A DNA stretch of 6,370 nt from Fidelibacterota bacterium (GTDB lineage Bacteria > Fidelibacterota > Marinisomatia > SCGC-AAA003-L08 > D37C17), in the NCBI GenBank assembly GCA_002704685.1, contig PAHD01000045.1, forward strand, positions 6,988-13,357, written 5' to 3'. Below are positions 1 through 6,036 of this stretch, in pieces. The translations under genes were made by a program, and so were the position numbers. Position 1 is the first letter of the stretch, and each line of letters opens with the position of its first letter. The notes below the pieces were generated by a model that did not search any database, had not been told where the DNA came from, and was given only the letters and a program-made list of their open reading frames with translations.

Positions 1-939
1 ATTGCATACTAAATCATATAAAAATGAACTTGAAAATTCTGATTCAAAATTCATATCAGAATATGGAGAATGCCCTTGATTCTGGTAAGTATGAAGAACG
101 CTATAATTACCAAGTTGAAGCATTGTTTCATGTATTATTAAACTTCCATCTACCAACATATTCAATCCAAATAAAGTAACTAAATCATCATTATATGGGA
201 CCACATCATCCAAATTACCATGCATACTTACAATTGGAATATCATTTTCTACAATCCAATCTTTATTACCTACAGCACCTGATAAATTTACTATACCATG
301 AAAGCTAGAATCATAGCCAGAATTACCTGATAATCCTTCTAATCCGCCAATACTATCATAGTCATCATATAAAAAAGTTGGTATTTCATTATATTCATTT
401 AGATATGCAGCATTGATAGCTGTAACAGCACCAGCTGAATAACCACCTGCGTAAACTCTATCTACATCTATTTTATAATCATCAAATAATTCATCATTCA
501 TTTTAAAATATCTAATTGCTGCTTTTAAATCATGAATTGCTTTCATTACTGCTTTATACGCGTTTTCCTCATTAGCATTAAAAAGTAATAAATGTTGGGA
601 AAGTCTATAATCTATAGCAACAGCAACATAACCTCTCTTTGCATAATTATTACACAAAGCGACAATATCAGATGATGACTTAGAACCACCAATAAAAGAA
701 CCACCAAATAAGAAAAATATTAATGGTCTTTCATTAAAATTATCATTTTCTGGTAAATATATGTCCATATATAAATTTTCTGAATATTCTGATCCTAAAA
801 CAGTTTGATTTATATTTTGACCATATTGAACTTCATAAATAATATCGACATTAAATTGTTCAGATAAATATCTATTATCTTGGCAATCTTCTTGTAAGAA
901 ACAAATTGAAACGAATGTAATTAATAATATTATTTTCAT
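1..939 (-). CDS. Secreted alpha/beta-hydrolase (carboxylesterase-like), 3' end cut by window edge
   Basis: I translated 313 residues from the ATG at 939-937 to the window edge without a stop. The N-terminus is a short hydrophobic signal sequence (about residues 1-15, MKIILLITFVSICFL), so export is likely. An alpha/beta-hydrolase fold is indicated by the oxyanion-loop segment LFGGSFIGG (77-85), the strand YVAVAIDYRLS (104-114), the nucleophile elbow GGYSAG with Ser168, the acid in HGNLDDVVPY (probably Asp244), and the histidine in NQGHSPY (His290). The complete triad is therefore visible and the gene looks intact up to the edge. The order matches acetyl-esterase/feruloyl-esterase-like hydrolases; substrate cannot be assigned. 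The usual HGGG oxyanion motif reads FGGS here. The start lies 9 bases after the stop of the upstream transporter gene, suggesting co-transcription. No Shine-Dalgarno site is visible. Anything C-terminal to residue 313, such as a sorting tail, is outside the window. Confidence 0.88.
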   Translation of the reverse strand, partial: MKIILLITFVSICFLQEDCQDNRYLSEQFNVDIIYEVQYGQNINQTVLGSEYSENLYMDIYLPENDNFNERPLIFFLFGGSFIGGSKSSSDIVALCNNYAKRGYVAVAIDYRLSQHLLLFNANEENAYKAVMKAIHDLKAAIRYFKMNDELFDDYKIDVDRVYAGGYSAGAVTAINAAYLNEYNEIPTFLYDDYDSIGGLEGLSGNSGYDSSFHGIVNLSGAVGNKDWIVENDIPIVSMHGNLDDVVPYNDDLVTLFGLNMLVDGSLIIHETMLQLGNYSVLHTYQNQGHSPYSDMNFESEFSSSFLYDLVCN

Positions 940-948
940 AAATAAATT

Positions 949-1812
949 TTACTTTAATTTTTTATAAACTGAAATTAAAACTAAGCCTAGACCTGTAATT
1001 AATCCTCCAAAAAATATATTTAATGAAATATACTCTGAAAAGATGAAAAATGCAAAAAAAGTTGCAATTATAGGTTCTCCTAATGGAAATGCAGCAACAA
1101 TTGTAGGTCTAACATATTTCAATGAGTAATAGATAGAATTATGTCCTAGGATTGTAGGAATTACTGCTAAAAATACTAGTCCTAAAAATTCATTTAAATT
1201 AAAATTAAATAATGATTGATCAGCTAAAATAGAAATAATAAACAATGTAAACGATGCTGATAAATATAATAATCTTGTATAAACAATTGTACTTTCTTTT
1301 TGTCTAACTTTTTCACCAATCATTATAGAAATTGCAATACTAATTGAACATAAGACTGCATAAATATTGCCTATAGTGTATTGAGATTCCAGATTAAATT
1401 GATCTCCTAAAATTATAATGGAACCAATTAATGTAAAAAATAATCCAATTAAAACTTTTTTACTATAATATCTCTTTAAAATAAATAATTCAATAAGAAG
1501 TGTAAAAAATGGAGCTAAAGTACCTAAAAAAGTTGCGTTAGCAATTTTAGTAATTTTTATTGCTTCAAAAAAGAATGCAAAATGAATTCCTAATAAAATA
1601 CCTGCGCATATTGCTCTATTAACATTAATTTTAACATTCATATTTCCTTGTGGTTTTATTAAACTAAATAACCACAAAATTATTGCGGCTATAAACATTC
1701 TCCAGAAAGAAATTGAAACAGCATTAACACCTTCAAGTGCTCTTCCAATTATAGGAGATGTACTAACAGATAAAAGAGCAATAATAAGTAGTATGGTTAT
1801 TTTAGTATTCAT
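949..1812 (-). CDS. EamA/DMT-superfamily transporter (RhaT/YdcZ-like drug/metabolite exporter)
   Basis: This 287-residue inner-membrane protein is almost entirely hydrophobic and has about ten predicted transmembrane helices arranged as two EamA repeats, roughly residues 6-135 and 147-284. Family hallmarks are the WRMFIAAI segment (37-44) in the first repeat, the GTLAPFFTLLIELFILK segment (97-113) closing that repeat, and FPLGEPIIATFFAFFIFSE (242-260) in the equivalent place of the second repeat. The length is typical for the family (about 280-310). Such proteins move small metabolites, amino acids or drugs across the membrane, but substrate cannot be read from sequence. It is the first gene of a probable two-gene leftward operon with the secreted hydrolase. 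The ATG at 1812 starts directly before the first helix; no Shine-Dalgarno is present upstream. Its basic C-terminus (VYKKLK) fits a cytoplasmic end. Confidence 0.92.
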   Translation of the reverse strand: MNTKITILLIIALLSVSTSPIIGRALEGVNAVSISFWRMFIAAIILWLFSLIKPQGNMNVKINVNRAICAGILLGIHFAFFFEAIKITKIANATFLGTLAPFFTLLIELFILKRYYSKKVLIGLFFTLIGSIIILGDQFNLESQYTIGNIYAVLCSISIAISIMIGEKVRQKESTIVYTRLLYLSASFTLFIISILADQSLFNFNLNEFLGLVFLAVIPTILGHNSIYYSLKYVRPTIVAAFPLGEPIIATFFAFFIFSEYISLNIFFGGLITGLGLVLISVYKKLK

Positions 1813-1903
1813 ATTATTCTAAAAATTAAAACATGTTATATTAAAAATGGCATAATATTTAATGATTTATTATATTATTAAATAATAAAATTGGTTAAAA
1901 AAT
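1813..1903. promoter_or_regulatory. Divergent intergenic region between transporter operon and PNGase-like gene
   Basis: These 91 bases separate two divergently oriented start codons, so promoters for both directions must lie here or within the flanking 5' ends. The sequence is almost pure A+T. TATATT at 1871-1876 is a possible -10 for the rightward gene, but no convincing -35 sits at the right distance, and many other A/T hexamers would fit equally well. A weak A/T-only inverted repeat (ATTATT-A-AATAAT near 1874-1886) is expected by chance in such composition. Neither flanking ATG has a Shine-Dalgarno sequence. Confidence 0.4.
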
Positions 1904-3667
1904 ATGTTTACTAAATTTTTCAGATTACTTTTTATATTTTTTCTATTAAGTTTTAATCCAATACTACCAGATGAATTTTCTGAAGGTCCATACGGATTAA
2001 ATTATTTTGATATAGCGGAATCTTTTAGCGTTTCAGATCTAAATGTATCTTTACAGGGCGATGTTAATCTAGATGAAACTATAAACATTCAAGATGTTAT
2101 TCTTTTGATAGGTCAAGTTTTAGGAAATACTAGTTTAAATGAATTACAAATAGATCAAGCTGATTTAAACAACGATAATGTCATTGATGTTTTAGATATT
2201 GTTAATGTTGTATCAAAAATATTATACCCTCAAGAACCTCAATGGAATCTTGAAAATAATTGGACAGGTAACGATTCGTATATTTTTATACATTTTGATG
2301 CAAATGTAGGTACATCAAGTGCGTTATGGGGATCAAATACAAGAGAACAATTGTTATCCACATCTCCTGATAACGTTCACTACTTTTTTATTTCTAATAG
2401 AGCTCAATACGAATCAGATATATTACAAATGAAAGAAATTTATGATGAAATATTAGATGGATTTACACAAGAACAACAAGATCATTGGAATAAACGTTTA
2501 CACTTTATAAATGAAAAAACATCAAATCTCAATAATTGGCTATCAAATGTTTTAGATGGTAAATTTGCTTTTGCCATTGATAGTTTCCAAAAGATAAGAG
2601 AAATTGGATATCTTGGAAATCCAGCAAATTTTTCTGGTACTTATATTCATTATTTAGCACATGAAGCTCTTTATTTTGATTATGAACGTAATACTTTTGC
2701 TGTACCACAGCAAGACTATAATGAGGTAACTATTTTTGAAAGAGAGCATTATACTGGAGGATGGGCTGCAAGTATATCACAGCCTTTTGATATTCCAAAT
2801 CAGCAAAATTTATCTTCATATAATAAAATGGAAGTTGAATTACTTAGAGGTTGTCCTGATACAAACATGAATTATAGTGATGCTGGCTGTGATGACTATG
2901 ATCGTATTGCAAGATTATATTTGTGTGATTTAGATGGTTCTAATTGTTATGAAATTGCAAAATGGATAACACCTTTTGATCGTCAACCTCACTCTTTAAC
3001 AGACATTAGTCCTTTCCTGTCTTTGTTTAGAGAAAATGAAAATCAACAAAAAATATTAAGATTTCAAGAATCTGGATGGCCCAATAGTTTACTTACAATT
3101 AAACTAAGGTTTTATATTGGTGAAAATTTAAATGGTTATGCACAACAGACGTACCCATTATGGAATAATACGGTTCAATTTAATCCTGATTACGGAACTA
3201 ATAGACCGCCTCAAGTTTTTTCTGTTCCAACTAATGCAACAAAAGTTGAATTTGTATCTTATATAACTGGACACGGATGGGGAAGCTCGGGATGTTTTAA
3301 TTGTTGCGAATTTTGTAATACTAGACATGATTTTTCCATTAATGGAGGTGTTTATGAATTTAATCAATCATTTCCTGATGCCTCATCTAATAATCATTGT
3401 ATGAATCCTGAAACAATTCAAACAACAGGGGTAATACCAAATCAATATGGAACCTGGGGATATGGTAGAGCTGGCTGGTGTCCAGGAAGAGATGTAAAGC
3501 CATATATAATGGACATAACAGATTATGTAATACTTGGTGATGATAATGTAATAGATTATAATGCTTGTAGAGTTAGTGGTAATTCATGTGTTTCTCCACC
3601 TACGTGTGCTGGAGATGGATATTGTCCTGAAATTGCAATGTCTTCATATATTATTATTTATTATTAA
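1904..3667 (+). CDS. Secreted dockerin-bearing PNGase F-like peptide-N-glycosidase
   Basis: This 587-residue protein probably cleaves the amide link between asparagine and N-linked glycans on glycoproteins, outside the cytoplasm. Residues 1-22 form a signal peptide (FFRLLFIFFLLSF core). Residues 51-107 are a type I dockerin pair: loop 1 has Asp53, Asn55, Asp57 and Asp64, and loop 2 has Asp87, Asn89, Asp91 and Asp98, matching the calcium-binding DxNxDxxxxxxD pattern. Residues about 118-280 are a separate domain I do not firmly recognise. Residues about 285-587 align by eye with Elizabethkingia PNGase F: CDDYDR (Asp333, matching Asp60), FQESGW (Glu389, matching Glu118), CCEFC (Glu469, matching Glu206), and GRAGWCPG (522 Arg, 525 Trp). 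The three PNGase F disulfides also have counterparts (317-329, 467-471, 499-526). All 14 cysteines lie in this C-terminal part. No C-terminal type IX secretion tail is seen. It stands alone in its orientation and has no Shine-Dalgarno site. Confidence 0.9.
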   Translation: MFTKFFRLLFIFFLLSFNPILPDEFSEGPYGLNYFDIAESFSVSDLNVSLQGDVNLDETINIQDVILLIGQVLGNTSLNELQIDQADLNNDNVIDVLDIVNVVSKILYPQEPQWNLENNWTGNDSYIFIHFDANVGTSSALWGSNTREQLLSTSPDNVHYFFISNRAQYESDILQMKEIYDEILDGFTQEQQDHWNKRLHFINEKTSNLNNWLSNVLDGKFAFAIDSFQKIREIGYLGNPANFSGTYIHYLAHEALYFDYERNTFAVPQQDYNEVTIFEREHYTGGWAASISQPFDIPNQQNLSSYNKMEVELLRGCPDTNMNYSDAGCDDYDRIARLYLCDLDGSNCYEIAKWITPFDRQPHSLTDISPFLSLFRENENQQKILRFQESGWPNSLLTIKLRFYIGENLNGYAQQTYPLWNNTVQFNPDYGTNRPPQVFSVPTNATKVEFVSYITGHGWGSSGCFNCCEFCNTRHDFSINGGVYEFNQSFPDASSNNHCMNPETIQTTGVIPNQYGTWGYGRAGWCPGRDVKPYIMDITDYVILGDDNVIDYNACRVSGNSCVSPPTCAGDGYCPEIAMSSYIIIYY

Positions 3668-3709
3668 GTAAAAATTTATTAAATTTAGGTAGCATTTTTT
3701 TTAACAAAC

Positions 3710-3784
3710 ATGAAAGGAGGTAATCAATTGGACACGACGTATTTAAGTTTTGATTACAACCTTGGAGTTATTTTAAATTTCTAG
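3710..3784 (+). CDS. Candidate very small ORF (24 codons from ATG, 18 from TTG) with a strong Shine-Dalgarno
   Basis: An ATG at 3710 opens a 24-codon ORF ending at TAG 3782-3784. Within it, AAAGGAGGT (3713-3721) lies 7 bases before an in-frame TTG at 3728, which is ideal spacing for initiation. The TTG reading would give 18 residues, (M)DTTYLSFDYNLGVILNF. I do not recognise the peptide. It sits 42 bases after the PNGase-like gene with no convincing terminator between, so it could be on the same transcript or have its own promoter. Its 3' half is folded into the inverted repeats described separately. A chance ORF of this length is easy to find, so the case rests on the Shine-Dalgarno, which no other gene in the window has. 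It might be a leader-type peptide, a small secreted or membrane peptide, or not translated at all. Confidence 0.35.
   Translation: MKGGNQLDTTYLSFDYNLGVILNF
3713..3721 (+). promoter_or_regulatory. Extended Shine-Dalgarno sequence AAAGGAGGT
   Basis: AAAGGAGGT followed by AATC matches the complement of the usual 16S rRNA 3' tail (AAAGGAGGTGATC) at all but one base over 13. It is far stronger than anything before the five other starts visible in the window. It is placed 7 bases upstream of TTG 3728. The bases directly after it (GTAATCAA, 3720-3727) can pair with TTGATTAC at 3750-3757, which would place the TTG in the loop and could limit ribosome access. Confidence 0.5.
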
Positions 3785-3835
3785 ATTTGTAATCTAAATA
3801 ACTTAAATCAAGGTTTAGATGACTCTACATCTAAA
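3741..3835 (+). ncRNA. Candidate structured RNA element with alternative hairpins
   Basis: Several long complementary segments are visible. Fold A pairs 3741-3758 (ATTTAAGTTTTGATTACA) with 3788-3808 as 8+3+7 base pairs broken only by a 1-base and a 2-base bulge. Fold B excludes it and pairs AACCTTG (3758-3764) with CAAGGTT (3809-3815), AGTTATT (3766-3772) with AATAACT (3797-3803), and TAGATT (3782-3787) with AATCTA (3791-3796). A separate perfect 8-pair hairpin, TTTAGATG/CATCTAAA with a 6-base loop, occupies 3814-3835, directly followed by the terminator. The dense pairing in a 95-base stretch suggests a folded RNA or a palindromic repeat element rather than plain spacer. I do not recognise it as a known family. 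AT-rich sequence raises the chance-pairing rate, which lowers confidence, and the strand is assumed from the small ORF and terminator. Confidence 0.4.
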
Positions 3836-3837
3836 TT

Positions 3838-3873
3838 AATAAAAAGGGAACTATTTATAGTTCCCTTTTTATT
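3838..3873. terminator. Bidirectional intrinsic terminator
   Basis: A perfect inverted repeat with 16-base arms (AATAAAAAGGGAACTA at 3838-3853 and its complement at 3858-3873) flanks a TTTA loop. The core GGGAACTA/TAGTTCCC is flanked by an A5 tract on the left and a T5 tract on the right, so it works as a Rho-independent terminator in both directions. It ends rightward transcription from the PNGase-like gene or the small ORF, and leftward transcription of the GNAT gene, whose stop codon lies 5 bases away at 3879. Confidence 0.93.
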
Positions 3874-3878
3874 TAAGT

Positions 3879-4844
3879 TTAAATTTCTTTTAAATAATCT
3901 AAACTGAATGGAACTGGCTTAAATCCTAAAGATTCATTGATTTTATACATTGGATTATTTAGTTCGTTATCCGTTCTAACTTCATAAATTCCTTTTTCTA
4001 TTAACTTTTGAAAAGCTATGATTTTTAAAGCCGTAGCTATACCCATTCTTCTAAATTTTTTAATTACACCAAGAGAACCTGTCCATGCCTTATGTGGCTC
4101 TGCTTTTGGATAGTATTCTAGATCAGTTGATGCTAAATATTTATTATTTTTAACGGCAATAATTTCAACTGCATAATAATTTTTTTCATAGTTAGCTTGG
4201 TTTTTTAGGAACTTATAAAAAGGTTCCCTTTCTCTTTTAATACCCTTAGGCATAGGAATATCTTGACCATATGTCCAGCATAATTCTTCTAATTTTTGAT
4301 AATGATTATGTAAATCAAACATTTCATTTTTTGAATCTAAAAATTTTATACCTTTTGATTCTAAATTATCAATAAGATTTTTATATTTTGTAAAATCAAT
4401 CTTTCTTATATCACATGAGTATTCTCTATTGGTTTGAACTAAATTAAATTTTTCTTTAGTTAATAGTTTTTCATGCTGTTTATAATTTGGATGATCATAT
4501 ATTGTTGTATGAAGTTGATTGCAATTGAAAAATTTTACTCTACTTAACATTTTATTATATAATAATTTTCTATATCCATTATTATTATAGGCAGGATCTA
4601 AATGTAATGTATAAAAGCAAGTTCTTTTATTTTCATCTCTACCCTGTGAATAATAAAGAACACCAATTAGTATATCATTATTGTAAAGTAGCAATCTATC
4701 TCTAATTAAACTTTTATCTCTAATTTTCCAATCATTTTTATCATCATCTGGATGATTTATAGAATCATGATTTACAAGATTATCTATTCTTGCTAATTCT
4801 TTAAATTCTAAATCTGTTTCTGTAAAATTTTTAACTGTTATCAT
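3879..4844 (-). CDS. Tandem GNAT-family N-acetyltransferase
   Basis: This 321-residue cytoplasmic protein appears to contain two GNAT folds in tandem, similar in layout to mycothiol-synthase-like double GNAT proteins. The N-terminal copy (about 1-140) has a weak acetyl-CoA loop, LDPAYNNNGYRKLL (82-95), where the usual Arg/Gln-x-x-Gly-x-Gly is degenerate. The C-terminal copy (about 175-315) has a good motif A, GVIKKFRRMGIATALK (259-274, with R265-R266-M-G268-I-A270), followed by VRTDNELNNPMYKINESLGFK (289-309), the classic Asn...N-x-x-Met-x-x-x-N-x-x-Leu-Gly-F end of a GNAT domain. The second domain is therefore probably the catalytic one and the first structural or substrate-binding. The acyl acceptor cannot be predicted. 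The ATG at 4844 begins the first strand directly (MITVKNFTETDLEF). The gene is divergent from the aminotransferase by 52 bases and ends at a strong shared terminator. Confidence 0.87.
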   Translation of the reverse strand: MITVKNFTETDLEFKELARIDNLVNHDSINHPDDDKNDWKIRDKSLIRDRLLLYNNDILIGVLYYSQGRDENKRTCFYTLHLDPAYNNNGYRKLLYNKMLSRVKFFNCNQLHTTIYDHPNYKQHEKLLTKEKFNLVQTNREYSCDIRKIDFTKYKNLIDNLESKGIKFLDSKNEMFDLHNHYQKLEELCWTYGQDIPMPKGIKREREPFYKFLKNQANYEKNYYAVEIIAVKNNKYLASTDLEYYPKAEPHKAWTGSLGVIKKFRRMGIATALKIIAFQKLIEKGIYEVRTDNELNNPMYKINESLGFKPVPFSLDYLKEI

Positions 4845-4896
4845 ATCTTATAATAGTGATATTTTATATATATTTTTTTAATTTAAGAATATATAT
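4845..4896. promoter_or_regulatory. Short divergent promoter region between GNAT and aminotransferase genes
   Basis: Only 52 almost purely A/T bases separate the two start codons. A perfect TATAAT at 4849-4854 on the plus strand could be the -10 for the aminotransferase, giving a leader of about 35 bases; the nearest -35-like hexamer (TTAACT, 4831-4836) is only 12 bases away, too close. Leftward promoter candidates are indistinct. Neither gene has a Shine-Dalgarno site. Confidence 0.3.
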
Positions 4897-6036
4897 ATGT
4901 TTCCAAAAATAAAATCACAATTTATGTTAGACCCTAAAATTATACATTTAAACCATGGGTCATTTGGAGCAACACCAAAGCCTATATTTAATTCACTTGT
5001 AAATTGGCAAAAAAAATTAGAGCTAAATCCATCAAAACACATATATGATACCTTTGATTTTTTAAAAGAATCAAGAAGTTCATTAGCTAGTTACATTAAT
5101 TGCGATAAAGATGATGTAGTTTTCACGCCAAATCCTTCAACTGCTTTAAATACAATTATTAAAAGTTTAGATCTAAATTCTGGTGATGAAGTATTATCAA
5201 CAAATCATGAATATGAAACTTTAGATAGAACCTGGAAATATATATCAAAAAATACAGGATCAAAATATATTCAAGTCCCAATTTCATTACCACTAAAATC
5301 AGAAAATGATTTTATTGAATGTTTTTTAAAAAAAATAACAAGTAATACCAAAATTATTTTTTTAAGCCAGATAACAAGTTCTACAGGTTTAATTTTTCCA
5401 ATTGAAAAAATATGTAAAATTGCAAAAGAAAAAAATATTTTATCTATTATTGATGGTGCACATGTTCCTGGACATATTGATCTTGATATTAAAAAATTAA
5501 ACCCAGATGTTTATACAGGGGCATGCCATAAATGGATGTGTTCTCCAAAAGGAACTGCATTTTTATATGTACATAAAAAATTACAAAATACTGTAAAGCC
5601 ACTTGTTATTAGTTGGGGCTATGATTCAGACATGCCTAGCCATTCTCAATTTTTAGATTATCTGCAATGGTATGGAACTGATGATATCTCTGCTTACTTA
5701 ACCATGTCAGATACAATTAGATTTTTAGAAAAAAATAATTGGGAAAATGTATCTAAACAATGTAAAAAATTAAATTTATGGGCAAGAAACGAAATAAATA
5801 AATTATTAAAAAAAGAGCCTATATCAGATGAAAGATTTTTAGGCCAAATGAGTAGTATTCCAATAAAATCTAATGATATTTTAGCAGACCAAACAGAGTT
5901 TTATTCAAAGTACAGCATACAGATTCCAATATTTAAATGGAATGATAAGGAATTTTTTAGAATTTCTATTCAAGCATATAATACTAAAGAAGATATTTTC
6001 AGATTATTAGAAGCTTTGGATGATAAGTATAATTAA
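4897..6036 (+). CDS. PLP-dependent class V aminotransferase, isopenicillin-N epimerase-like
   Basis: This 379-residue protein is a fold-type I PLP enzyme of the aminotransferase class V family, closest in look to the isopenicillin-N epimerase (CefD)-like group. It opens with the group's signature HLNHGSFGATP (17-27). The cofactor site is complete: Asp186 and His189 in IIDGAHVPGH, Lys212 as the Schiff-base lysine in GACHKWMCSPKG, the phosphate-binding NPSTALN (79-85), and Arg355 in FRISIQAYN near the C-terminus, which usually holds the substrate carboxylate. The length is about normal (380-430), slightly short. Most genomic members are not beta-lactam enzymes; amino-acid racemase, desulfurase or lyase activities are equally possible, and no beta-lactam genes are nearby. 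The stop codon shares the TTAA at 6033-6036 with the convergent transporter gene. No Shine-Dalgarno site is present. Confidence 0.92.
   Translation: MFPKIKSQFMLDPKIIHLNHGSFGATPKPIFNSLVNWQKKLELNPSKHIYDTFDFLKESRSSLASYINCDKDDVVFTPNPSTALNTIIKSLDLNSGDEVLSTNHEYETLDRTWKYISKNTGSKYIQVPISLPLKSENDFIECFLKKITSNTKIIFLSQITSSTGLIFPIEKICKIAKEKNILSIIDGAHVPGHIDLDIKKLNPDVYTGACHKWMCSPKGTAFLYVHKKLQNTVKPLVISWGYDSDMPSHSQFLDYLQWYGTDDISAYLTMSDTIRFLEKNNWENVSKQCKKLNLWARNEINKLLKKEPISDERFLGQMSSIPIKSNDILADQTEFYSKYSIQIPIFKWNDKEFFRISIQAYNTKEDIFRLLEALDDKYN

Noticed and set aside
1848..1864. Sigma-54 promoter starting TGGCAT
   Set aside because: The needed GC of the -12 element is absent at the proper spacing.
3158..3367. A 69-codon open frame on the minus strand
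   Set aside because: It lies wholly inside the strongly supported PNGase-like gene, opposite its catalytic motifs, and its translation shows no domain-like pattern.
3570..3667. Type IX secretion sorting tail at the end of the PNGase-like protein
   Set aside because: The protein ends with the last strand expected of the PNGase fold; there is no additional C-terminal domain or its conserved motifs.
3668..3700. Terminator for the PNGase-like gene from AAATTT-ATT-AAATTT
   Set aside because: The stem is only six A/T pairs without G or C, too weak; the perfect hairpin at 3838-3873 serves as terminator instead.
3660..3880. Integron attC site or group II intron fragment in the convergent gap
   Set aside because: The inverted repeats lack the attC core GTTRRRY/RYYYAAC ends, and no intron domain V or maturase sequence is present.
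4897..6036. Beta-lactam biosynthesis gene (true isopenicillin-N epimerase)
   Set aside because: Only family resemblance supports it; no isopenicillin-N synthase or other pathway genes are in the window.
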